DNA of 64,000 bases, from assembly GCA_037042915.1 (NCBI GenBank), contig CM073202.1:3534001-3598000 (forward strand), written 5' to 3'. This DNA is from Auricularia sp. M13 (taxonomy: Eukaryota > Basidiomycota > Agaricomycetes > Auriculariales > Auriculariaceae). Under the pieces are notes generated by a model. That model was not told the DNA's origin. It did no database searches and saw nothing but the letters and a program-made list of their open reading frames with translations. Numbering within the stretch: position 1 is the stretch's first letter; each line of letters starts with the position of its first letter. Below are positions 57,001 through 64,000 of the stretch, piece by piece. The position numbers and the translations under genes were made by a program.

Positions 57001-58988
57001 ATCCGCTTTTGCTTGATCATACGCCGCAAATAGTCGAAGTTGGCGTGGCCCTGAATTTCGTGGAGTTGCTGTAGCGTACAGGTGAATAGTGCAGTGGACG
57101 GCTGGGCAACGACATTGGCACGGTAAAGCTCCCCTTCACGTCGGCCCGTCATGATCTTCTCTCCCGTCCTCTTGTCCACAACGTGTGCGACCTTCTCCGC
57201 AAATACAACGAGTCGTCCTCCAAGAGTCAGACGCGAAACGGAGATGAGGTTTGCCGGCGAGCTGGGAATGTGCGCGACATTAGTCAGCCGAATATGCCGC
57301 GTGCGCCGTTCGCCCGTAGGGCCAACCCCAATCGCAACCACCACAACGGTGCCGACGCCGAGCTTCGGGATACGCTGTGCACCCACACCGCGGACGAAAG
57401 CATGCGGAGTCTCAGTGTACGTCTCGAACACGTCACGGTTGTTGGCGACGTTGACGTTGGCGCCGCTGTCGTAGAAGAACGCGTCCGGCGTCATGGCGAG
57501 CACCGTCGGAGCGCTGTGCATCGGCGCGACAGGGTCCTCGGGTTCGTCAACGGCGTCAGCAGGCACGTCGAGCAAATTGCTCTCTGTGTTTGCGATGAGC
57601 GCGCGATAGGCGCCGGATGGGATAAATGGGGTAGCATGGGGATTGAGCGCGGTCTCCGACGGCTGGTTCGCCGTCGGTGACGTTGACTCGGAAGGGATCG
57701 AGAGATCTGGGATAAGACCAGGCATCGCGGCGTCCTGATCGTGCAGCGCCCAGACGTGGCTGAAGTTGATGCCCGCGATGTCCTCGATCGCGGCATTCAC
57801 CTGTGCCTGTAGCTCGGGCGGTACATCGTCGACGATGTCCGGCTCGCCATGCTCCGCCTGTACTGGCTCGTGACCATCGGAGAAATAGACGCGACCATTG
57901 TACTTGATAGCGCGCCCAAACTGGATGCGCCCGCCGCGCCCACGTGCCGAAGGTCCTCCCCGACCCGACGAGGAGGACACAAAGTTGTTGCGCTGACGCC
58001 AGTTGGCCTGGGCGTCGGCGCGGAGGCTGGCTGGTGTGCGAGGTTTCGGGCAATCGCGCGAGAAGTGTCCTACATCACCGCAGTTGTAGCAGTCTTGCAC
58101 GGCACGCCAAACGTAGCCATCCGGCAACGTTCCTGCAGGTGGCACTGCCTCTGGCGGATGTGCTGCGGAACGTGCAAGAAGCGTATGCGGAGCCGGTACT
58201 GATTCCTTGGCGCGGCGCGAGCGAAACTCCTCGTTGATGCGCCGCACCAGAGAGTTGGGAGTGACTTCAGCAGGCCGTAGGCGAGTGACTTTGCTTGCGA
58301 CCGTAAATGTGTAGGTACCGGTCGTCGTCGTCGTTGCCGCCTGCGTCGTTTGCGTAGTCTGTGTCGTTGAGGTCCCAGTGGTAGCAGCAGGACCACCGGC
58401 GGCCGGCGTGACCGTCGTGGCAGTGCCAGTGATGCCGGGAACTGTTATCGTGTGCTGCACATCCTCGATGGCCTCGTACGTAGTCGGGCTGAACTGCTCG
58501 GGTTTGAATACAGAGGCAAAAGGGTGGTACGACTCTGGCAGCGAAAGGAGCAATGTCTTGCAAAACTGTTCGTCGGGTACGGGTGCTCCTACGTCGGCGA
58601 GCTGCGAACGAAGATTGAGCGCTGTTGCGCAATGCGTGGGGAGATCGGTCGACTCGTCGGCCCGAAGGTCCGAGAGTTGCTGACGGAGCGTGACCTGGGC
58701 GACGATGCCAGACGGCAGGTACGAGTCTTCAAGTGCCTGCATCATCTCGAACGAAGACAGCGTATGGCGCACGATGGCCTTGTTGATGGGGCCCATACGG
58801 AGGCGCATGATGCGCATGCCAGCTGCATCGTGTCCGGCGGTGTCGTTTGCGGGGTCGAGGGTGCCTTTGATGTATTTCGGTATGTCGTCGTGTTTCTCAG
58901 CTGCGAGGTCGTATATGTCTGAGCGCCAAGAGAGAAAGTTGCTGCCGTCCTCAGCAAGGTGTTGGACGGTGAGACGATCGGACGCCAT
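54054..58988 (-). CDS. Copia gag-pol polyprotein
   Basis: One frame of 1644 codons starting at the ATG at 58988 (MASDRLTVQHLAEDGSNFLS). Domains in order: gag (about 1-260), zinc knuckle CYNCGDVGHFSRDCP (about 300), protease FFYDSGANVNVAN (about 500), integrase (about 640-870, with HANFDYLRRMIKQKRITGVH, CTACIRAKH, and FQITAPYSSSSNGIVERAH), a linker rich in Pro, reverse transcriptase (about 1190-1440, with RNDRGEIVKYKARLVARGFT and VAVHVDDMTLLA), and RNase H (about 1500-1640, ending with KHIDIAHHFIRDHV and ADFFTKALP). The order integrase before reverse transcriptase is diagnostic for Copia. All proteins come from one precursor cut by the protease. Confidence 0.95.
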   Translation of the reverse strand: MASDRLTVQHLAEDGSNFLSWRSDIYDLAAEKHDDIPKYIKGTLDPANDTAGHDAAGMRIMRLRMGPINKAIVRHTLSSFEMMQALEDSYLPSGIVAQVTLRQQLSDLRADESTDLPTHCATALNLRSQLADVGAPVPDEQFCKTLLLSLPESYHPFASVFKPEQFSPTTYEAIEDVQHTITVPGITGTATTVTPAAGGPAATTGTSTTQTTQTTQAATTTTTGTYTFTVASKVTRLRPAEVTPNSLVRRINEEFRSRRAKESVPAPHTLLARSAAHPPEAVPPAGTLPDGYVWRAVQDCYNCGDVGHFSRDCPKPRTPASLRADAQANWRQRNNFVSSSSGRGGPSARGRGGRIQFGRAIKYNGRVYFSDGHEPVQAEHGEPDIVDDVPPELQAQVNAAIEDIAGINFSHVWALHDQDAAMPGLIPDLSIPSESTSPTANQPSETALNPHATPFIPSGAYRALIANTESNLLDVPADAVDEPEDPVAPMHSAPTVLAMTPDAFFYDSGANVNVANNRDVFETYTETPHAFVRGVGAQRIPKLGVGTVVVVAIGVGPTGERRTRHIRLTNVAHIPSSPANLISVSRLTLGGRLVVFAEKVAHVVDKRTGEKIMTGRREGELYRANVVAQPSTALFTCTLQQLHEIQGHANFDYLRRMIKQKRITGVHVTNLNDKTPTCTACIRAKHVKRPFPNASQRDESLMHIGEIVHVDVFGRAPRRAINGEEYFTHFVDRRTRYSVVYGAPTKGNQLQHIKWYQAWLMTQFGVRLKCLQVDEGLEFLNDQVRLYCAEQGIRFQITAPYSSSSNGIVERAHLTVLNMARAMLFASDAPSFLWFEAVLYAVYIKNRLPTRALAYTSPYEAAWGHVPSIAHLRKFGSKIWIHRPKQLRTKLDNRSVQHIFTGFTEESRAYRYYKADTHRILMSRSVIFESNQPAGAEAASVPVEGEHTETSGPREDPLPLPDYAQIRHERVLDDNTPVQPRSPSLASEDLDTPAIPAMPLPQANPLPQPAPAGLPAPALAIPPPAPQPPIARPPTPQAMPAPQPLPRNKSPVRSRPETAKRSLRLAQQERLDYQLIGNPDSRAAKARQQAREASRQAESSADEPDHPATQEHEDVDVLDFVFSAQALDDEPASFAEAMRRPDADKWREAIEAEMAQHRRFNTFRRTKLPRERRAISCKWVFKIKRNDRGEIVKYKARLVARGFTQQAGVDYFETFSPVVRLETLRCLLAIATELQLNVQVVDVVGAYLNGTLNEEIYMEQPPGLHDGSDSVLKLLRSIYGLKQSALVWNATLDAAFIAMGFTRLVSDRCVYIRRSGEKLWIVAVHVDDMTLLATSADDNNALKREISKRFDIVDLGEITQVVGLEVRRSADLTTTKITQTQYINKLLSRFGMSDCNPSPTPADQNIKLSLFEGEVDESRRAEYQQLIGSLHYAARGARPDIQLRTSQLSQHLANPGPVHLTAAKRVLRYLKGTRDMGITYSRSSGIPMLESFVDADWAQDTVDRKSMSGQVFKLANGPISWASRKQRTVAKSSMEAEYVAASGAASEVLWLRTLLQELGFPPVGPSEVRVDNTSAIAASLAHRSDSKAKHIDIAHHFIRDHVAAGDLKLIHVASADNLADFFTKALPRVQYEELRERIGVARCG

Positions 58989-59082
58989 CGTAGGTCCGTG
59001 CGCGAAGTTTGCGTGTTCGTATAGCGTCCGTTGTTAGCGTATCGAGCGTTTAAGCGTTCTCGGCGACGATTAGCGTGGCGCG

Positions 59083-59094
59083 GGGCTCATAACC
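59083..59094 (-). other. Copia primer-binding site (half tRNA-iMet type)
   Basis: Directly inside the 5' LTR the minus strand reads GGTTATGAGCCC. This is complementary to the anticodon region of initiator tRNA-Met (GGGCUCAUAACC), not to a tRNA 3' end. Priming by a tRNA-iMet half is known for Drosophila copia and yeast Ty5. Confidence 0.7.
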
Positions 59095-59295
59095 TTTCGC
59101 ACCGCACAGGGGTGTCGAAGGTGGGGACAACCAGTAGTGGACGCCTCAAGGCGTCCACCTATGTATATACCAATCAAAGGATAGGAATACATGCGGAAAC
59201 CACGGGGCACACTGTACATCTACGTCAACGCAAGCATTACCGATCGGAGGGCGTCAGATGCGAGCATGTGGCTGCATGTGCGTCTCCTTGCGATA
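59095..59295 (-). repeat. Copia LTR (5' in element orientation)
   Basis: 201 bases, the twin of 53846-54046, followed by the duplicated GGCTG. Confidence 0.92.
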
Positions 59296-59418
59296 GGCTG
59301 ACAGCCGGAAGGCATGTTTGTGACGCCGCTGAAGCGTCGCACTATCGGTACGCCGACCATCCGCCTCCTCTGCCAGTGCGTACTGTAACGCGGAGACCAC
59401 TTCGTGGCAAAAGTCTGA

Positions 59419-60750
59419 CTACTTGAAGATAATCGACGGTTCGCTGCATTGCGGGAAATCCGCGTCCGAGCGCATAGCGTCGGGGAACCCAGTGACGACG
59501 AACAACGTCGCAAGCCGCGCGCGATCCCGGCAGATCCACTGGATGCGCTCGACAGTGCGTAAAGCGTGCAGGCGTCGCGGGGGTTCGCCGGGCTGATACT
59601 GGATGGCCACCGTCACGGTGTGCACGCCGGGGAAGCGCAGCAGCGCGCTGGCGAGTCCGTTCAGCTGCTCCCAGGCGAACGTGTATGTGTATGGCCCTCC
59701 CAGTCGCAAGCAGATGGGGTGCTGCGCGAGGACGACGTGTAGTTCGTCGAGGGACGGGAGAGCGGGCACGTCGTGCAGGAAGGGCTGCAGGAAGCACGCG
59801 GAGAGATGAAGCCGCCGCACACGCGTGAAGTCGCGCGGGCGGCAGAGCAGGAAGTGCGCGATCCGCGAGGAGATGTCCTGCGTGAGGCGGTTACGGTGCC
59901 GGAGGTTCATGCTGATGCGCTGACCGGCGAGGGTCAGCGCGCCGAGACGGACGATGCTGCAGGGTGCGGGTGCGGTGTGGATCGTGATGGACAGTTCGAT
60001 CAGCCCGTCGAGGAGGACGAGCGCGCCGTTGTAGGGGATGATGATTTCGAGCGCGATAGATCGGAGGTGATGGGTGCGCCACGCGCCGGACAGCGCGACG
60101 GCTTCGCTTGTGTAGAGGCTGGTGGACAGTTCGAGGCGCAGGAGCGACTCGGGAGGACTCGGCGGGAGGCGGAGCCTTTTGGTGCCCGGTGTTTCGGCGA
60201 TGGTGAGAGAGAGCGTCTGCAGGCGGGGACACACGGAGAAGAGGGGGGTGAAGTCGCCCGATGGCGTGCAGCGCAGAGTCGTCAGCGTCGAGAGCGCGGG
60301 GCATGTCGGCGGCAGAGTCAGACGACCGGTTTCTAGGACGTGTAGACAGCCAGCGATCCCTCCGAGAAATTGCGGTGAGAGAACGTTGAGAGCGTTGCAC
60401 TGGAGGTGCTCGAGTAGCGGCGCCGTGCGGGTGAACAGAAGAGGACGATCGCATGCGCCGTGCCAGCGAACAGAGCGCATGTGATGCATGTGCGTGTGGA
60501 GGACTGCATAAACCATTCTGGAATTATCTTCAGGCACGCAGACGTATCGAAAATCAATCGGATAGAGGCCCGTATTGGCCAGAACCAGGCTGACGAGTCT
60601 GTGCGCGTCCCACGCGCCACCATGCATCATTACTGTCGACCATAATTTGGGGAAATGCAACGCTGTTACGCGCCATTTGCGCGAGACGTGCAGAATTGGG
60701 AGCCGATCCAGCAGGTGAGGGGGCAGGAAGAGAAAGCAGTGCGCGAGCAT
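59419..60750 (-). CDS. F-box/LRR-like protein
   Basis: A 443-codon frame that opens inside the F-box: MLAHCFLFLPPHLLDRLPIL then HVSRKWRVTALHFPKLWSTV. Leucine-rich repeats follow (LEHLQCNALNVLSPQFLGGI, CPALSTLTTLRC, CPRLQTLSLTIAE, LPSLDELHVVL), and it ends ...QCSEPSIIFK. The same frame stays open upstream through DPPGISRLPPE to an intron-like acceptor (CTAG) near 60825, so the real start is probably a short upstream exon I could not fix. Expected role: SCF ubiquitin-ligase receptor of unknown target. The frame is unbroken. It is a close relative in layout of the interrupted gene at 38.1/53.3 kb, with which it forms a pair now separated by the Copia element. Confidence 0.8.
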   Translation of the reverse strand: MLAHCFLFLPPHLLDRLPILHVSRKWRVTALHFPKLWSTVMMHGGAWDAHRLVSLVLANTGLYPIDFRYVCVPEDNSRMVYAVLHTHMHHMRSVRWHGACDRPLLFTRTAPLLEHLQCNALNVLSPQFLGGIAGCLHVLETGRLTLPPTCPALSTLTTLRCTPSGDFTPLFSVCPRLQTLSLTIAETPGTKRLRLPPSPPESLLRLELSTSLYTSEAVALSGAWRTHHLRSIALEIIIPYNGALVLLDGLIELSITIHTAPAPCSIVRLGALTLAGQRISMNLRHRNRLTQDISSRIAHFLLCRPRDFTRVRRLHLSACFLQPFLHDVPALPSLDELHVVLAQHPICLRLGGPYTYTFAWEQLNGLASALLRFPGVHTVTVAIQYQPGEPPRRLHALRTVERIQWICRDRARLATLFVVTGFPDAMRSDADFPQCSEPSIIFK

Positions 60751-60825
60751 CTCCGGAGGGAGCCTGGAAATGCCCGGCGGGTCGTGGCGCGCGTCGCCCC
60801 TAGCGCCGGGTCAGAATCGATGGGC

Positions 60826-61063
60826 GAGGAAGTGGATATGGCGCGCACACCGTCGCGTGTGGCGCGCGCGGCCACGCGGGTCTGCTCTGCGCGAGCATGT
60901 TGTGGTCACTGTTCAACTTGAAGTTGTATTTCAACTCCGCTGATCCAACACTCACTGAACGGAGTTGGGGAATTGTGGGCTGCATATGTATCGGCAGGTG
61001 CATCGTGAACAAAAGCTTATAGGGCAATCTTTGTGTGTGCGTGCATGACGAGAAACGTCGGTA
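60826..61063. other. F-box gene 5' flank, no other feature recognised
   Basis: It lies between the F-box frame and the left end of the second pogo element and should hold the F-box promoter and first exon. Confidence 0.35.
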
Positions 61064-62008
61064 CAGTTGAACCTGTCATAACCCATACTTGTCGTAACAC
61101 ATAACCTGTTCTACCCCATAGGATTTTGGCTCTGACCGACTCGATCAGTATCTAAAACCCATAATCCAGTGATAACCCATAACCCATACCCCTTTGGTCC
61201 GGAAAACCCATAACTCCAGGTCTTTATTGAGGTGCTAGAGCATTGAAAGTTGAGTGAGAGGAATCAATGCCATGCCATGCAGCACATTTCCCTCATTCGG
61301 GCCGCCCGGAAGCCCGGAATCAATCCTCTTCCTCAGTTCCTGCGCGCTCAACACCATCTGTCCGCGGTTCTCTTGCCTGGTGTGGCGTGCACTCGCACAT
61401 GGCACCGAAGAAGCCTCTTGAAGTCCTGAAGAAAGGGCTTGCTCTTTTCCGAAAAGCCATCCAGTCCCGAAAAGCTGCGCTCAGCGAACGTCTGAAGAAG
61501 AATGAGAAAATCTCTTCCGCCGAAGAACTCTGGCTCGACAACAATGTCAACGACGTTGAGGAGGTCATGGTTCTTGACAAGCTTGAAAATGCCTCTGACT
61601 ATGAGCGTGGGCTTGCTCGCTTGGATTCGCGTGAGAAGGGCATCGTTCAGAAGCTCTCAGAGCTGGCGCAGCCCACAAAACCGGCCACAGGGAAACGTAA
61701 ACGTACGCAGTCGACCTGACAGCTTCTGAGCTCCGTTTTTGACATCTGGCACAGGCCCCGAAGAGCGTGCCCCACCAAAACGTAAGGAAAAGACTGCCCC
61801 GGTGGCAGGAAAGAAGGTCAACGCCTCGCTTGCACAACACATCGAAATTCTTTACTGGTACCACAAGAACGGTCGAAACCAGAGCAATACGGCGCTACAC
61901 TTCGACAAAATCTATCCCAACATTCATATCAAGCAGCCGCTCATATGTTCATGGGTGAAGGACGAGGAGAAATAGCGAAAGGCATGGGAGAAGGAGCGGG
62001 AATCGGCC

Positions 62009-63530
62009 TAAGGCTGTCACGGCAGAGCGCTTGTCACTCGCTGAGACCGACGCCCAAAGGAGGAGAGAGGGACGAGGAAGAACGGACAAGCGGTACAATT
62101 GACCAGACCAAACCTAGGGTACACGCATCTACACCCCACAACCTATATACCCCTCCCCCAAGGGCCGTTGATCCGGCCCAGGATGATCCCGGAGCTAATG
62201 GACACACCTCTCATCGCCTCCCATGACGCCGACTCCCTGCCTAACCTCCGGTCGAGCACGATCCGAGGCGGAGCTAAGGTGCCAGGATATACCATACACA
62301 CCGAGGACACGGACCGAGGAGGAGGGCGTCACACGGGTGCATAGGGATGGTGCCGAGCAACTGAGAGCAAAGCCGAGAGTCAGAGGGTGTAGCCAAGCTT
62401 GTACCAGGCGAGAGTAGCCTCAATACAATCCGTCCGAGATGTAGCGCGCCGGTGGGAAGTCCAATAGAGGCGTTCCCGAGCCCCCCGGGGCTGCACAGGG
62501 TGACCAGCCGAGCCCGTCCGAGGTCCGAAGAGGGTCCTAGAGTCTGGCCCGAGCGTCACAGCGCCCGTACCCGACGCATATGGTGAGAGCAGCCGAACCA
62601 AGGTCTGAGGGTAGGAAACCTCCACCGAGCCGAATTGAGGTATGCGCCGAGGTCGTCTCACCCCATAGACCGATAGAGAGCGGCCCGTAGATCATATCCC
62701 GAGCCGTTCAGCCCAAGGTCTACAACCCTGGCCGAGTCTCAGTCCGAGGATAAACAGTACGCCGACTGTATGCAGCAGCGACCGAACGCTCGGCGAAGCG
62801 GCGTAAAACCCGCGGACGAACGGACAGAGCTTGCGGAGACCGTGAAGACCGCAACAAAGGCTGCAACTAATTTAATTAATTACTAAGTATAATTAATTAA
62901 CAGCCTATAAAAATATAATTAAAGTACGGACTCGTGTATTTTTGAGTAATTAGTTATAATTAATTGTATTTACATGTCAACTTTATGAAGGCTCAGATCA
63001 ACTGAGATGCATCTAGAGAGAGGTGTTCTAGACCTGATCCACATTTATAGAGATTTTCCTGCCATGGGAGTTGAGGTCCTTGACAATATGCAAGACTGCC
63101 AAGTACCTTACATGTTGCCAGAGTCAATTTATGAAGTATCCTGAGGTTGTAATGCATACGGTATCAAGCCATAAGGAGTCCTATTAATCAATCATATACC
63201 TGAGGAGCAGGTATGGTATCCCAGTCATCAGTCATGCTTCATCTTGGATCGTCTTTCCCAATTTGGTAATACTCTCACCCAAAAAGGTTTCTTGCTTCAC
63301 CCTCAAATTGCAGGCATCTCAACACCTCAGGAACCTTGTATGATCAGTAGGTATAGTTATAGAAGCATGTATGATGTAGTCATTAGTTGCATACACTGAG
63401 TATAACTTGTCATCAATGGCACTTGATTTGATTCAGATATAACTAGTTATAATTAATTAGTACTAATTACATACTAAATCTAAACAAAGTACGGCGAGGT
63501 GTACTTATATTTAATTTAGTTTCAGCCTTA
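62009..63530. mobile_element. AT-rich hAT-type MITE, split by a solo LTR
   Basis: Ends are TAAGGCTGCAACTAA on the left (split after TAAGGC by the LTR) and TTAGTTTCAGCCTTA on the right, an imperfect inverted repeat. AATCGGCC lies outside both ends (62001-62008 and 63531-63538), an 8-base duplication. Without the LTR and its duplication it is about 675 bases, very rich in A+T with many TAATTAATTA motifs, and has no coding frame. Confidence 0.85.
62015..62856 (-). repeat. solo LTR of the non-autonomous LTR family
   Basis: 842 bases related, inverted and diverged, to the LTRs at 14674 and 18140: it starts TGTCACGGCAGAGCGC and ends GACCGCAACA. AAGGC is duplicated on both sides (62010-62014 and 62857-62861). 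The interior and second LTR are gone, so it is a recombined, older copy. It lies six bases inside the MITE. Confidence 0.9.
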
Positions 63531-63910
63531 AATCGGCCGTCGCGAACCCAGGCAACGCGAGCGCATCAAGCAGACAGAGCATCCCGAAGTGACAGAGATG
63601 CTGGAGCTCTGGGTAGCCAAGGCCATGGCGGACAACGTCCTCCTGACGGGCGAGGTTCTGCGTCAAAAATGGACGAGGTTCGCCGACATGTGCGGTGTGC
63701 CGACCAATGAGCGTTTAGCCCTCAGCAACGCCTGGTTCGATGCGTTCAAGAAGCGGGTGGGCCTGTATGGCATCAAGCGGCATGGAGAGGCGGGGTCTGT
63801 CGATGAAGAGGCGGTTGCGCGCGAGCACGAGCGGCTTCGCGAGTTGATTCGGAAGCATGGGTACCATCTGCGGAATATGTTGGCGTTGTGTACGCCTGAG
63901 ATGACCTGGA

Positions 63911-64000
63911 CCGGTAGGGCAGATGTAATGAGCAGTAGAATTGCGTTTGTCTGGTACTACGGAGTAGTCCGTTACAAACGCATACCGATCGGAGCCTGAA
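63911..64000 (+). other. hairpin-like end of window
   Basis: GCGTTTGT (63943-63950) and ACAAACGC (about 63974-63981) form an inverted repeat around TACGGAGTA-type sequence, just where the pogo reading stops matching. It may be the edge of a further small insert. Confidence 0.25.

Larger units (their letters stand above)
53846..59295 (-). mobile_element. Copia LTR retrotransposon, looks whole
   Basis: Two 201-base LTRs (53846-54046 and 59095-59295) look identical by eye, and GGCTG is duplicated outside (53841-53845 and 59296-59300). Between them a single open frame spans the whole polyprotein on the minus strand. A polypurine run (GAGGGGGAG) adjoins the left LTR, and a primer-binding site (59083-59094) adjoins the right one. 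It looks whole, with no break seen, and is very young. The LTR edges fixed by the duplication are TATCGC...GCGAAA in element orientation rather than TG...CA. Confidence 0.92.
61394..63910 (+). pseudogene. pogo transposase, broken
   Basis: Exon 1 starts at an upstream ATG at 61267 or, more likely, at MAPKKPLEVLKKGLALFRKA near 61399, and runs to 61702. A 52-base intron (61703-61754) follows in phase 1. Exon 2 reads PEERAPPKRKEKTAPVAGKK then the CENP-B-type HTH SLAQHIEILYWYHKNGRNQS, and LHFDKIYPNIHIKQPLICSW. It carries an in-frame TAG (61973-61975) where Trp would be usual, and is cut by the MITE at 62008. After 63538 it resumes in a shifted frame: HPEVTEMLELWVAKAMADNV, then NAWFDAFKKRVGLYGIKRHG then EAGSVDEEAV. 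The DDD catalytic core is not present before the window ends. At least one stop, one frame shift and the insert make it dead. Confidence 0.75.
61064..64000 (+). mobile_element. second pogo-like transposon, left part (runs off the window)
   Basis: The left end reads CAGTTGAACCTGTCATAACC, with TA just outside (61062-61063), like the pogo TIR at 22876. ACCCATA-type subterminal repeats fill 61075-61215. A spliced transposase gene follows on +. The element has been broken by an hAT-type MITE (62009-63530) that was itself hit by an LTR element. The right end is not in the window. Confidence 0.75.

Noticed and set aside
61075-61215. Telomere-like ACCCATA/CCCATAACC repeats
   Set aside because: They lie just inside a pogo TIR, are irregular in spacing, and fit subterminal repeats of that transposon better than a telomere.
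1-64000. CRISPR arrays, rRNA genes, bacterial operons
   Set aside because: No regular short direct repeats with unique spacers, no rRNA-like sequence, and genes show eukaryotic introns.

Overview
The window looks like nuclear DNA of an Agaricomycete fungus. Introns are about 45-60 bases with GT...AG ends and CTRAY branch sites, F-box/leucine-rich proteins occur in several copies, and the transposons are the usual mushroom set (Ty3/Gypsy chromovirus, Copia, a Tad1-like LINE, pogo, Harbinger, hAT-type MITEs). The F-box style recalls Auriculariales, but that is a guess. It is an accessory, repeat-dominated region: most bases belong to mobile elements nested in each other, with a minority of host genes.

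Layout. 1-8.35 kb: an F-box cluster with one gene running off the left edge, one full gene (2626-4164), a small two-exon gene of unknown function (5030-5531), and three broken F-box copies. Two of those copies carry MITE-like insertions. A GC-rich degenerate tandem array lies at 6.2-7.4 kb. 9.4-13.75 kb: two ordinary spliced genes on the + strand, a C2H2 zinc-finger protein and a four-exon protein with a CCHC-like motif. 14.1-32.8 kb: one LINE split by two later insertions. The first is a non-autonomous LTR element (14674-18995) that carries an antisense Zn2Cys6 gene. The second is a pogo transposon (22876-31689), itself split by a Ty3/Gypsy element (23287-29405). 33.2-34.3 kb: an AT-richer broken gene. 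34.7-36.6 kb: the same GC-rich array family as at 6-7 kb, inverted.

38.1-53.3 kb is the most striking part. An F-box gene on the minus strand is cut into an N-terminal part (about 53320-52245) and a C-terminal part (38461-38098) by one 13.8-kb element (38462-52244). The element has about 85-base inverted ends, subterminal GTTTCCGCGCGC-type repeats and a 6-base target duplication (AGTACA on +). Removing the element and one duplication restores the F-box frame exactly. It carries a five-exon DDE integrase of the kind I associate with IS3EU (6-base duplications are known for that group), a five-exon gene with two BTB modules, a multi-exon gene of unknown function, an array of hairpin-bearing repeats, and a nested, apparently intact Harbinger transposon (42267-45901) with both of its genes. 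I read it as a giant cargo-carrying DNA transposon.

53.8-59.3 kb: a Copia element that looks whole, with identical 201-base LTRs. 59.4-60.75 kb: another F-box gene. 61.06 kb to the end: a second pogo transposon, broken by an hAT-type MITE that was itself hit by an LTR element now reduced to a solo LTR. No rRNA, CRISPR, or intact tRNA gene was seen.
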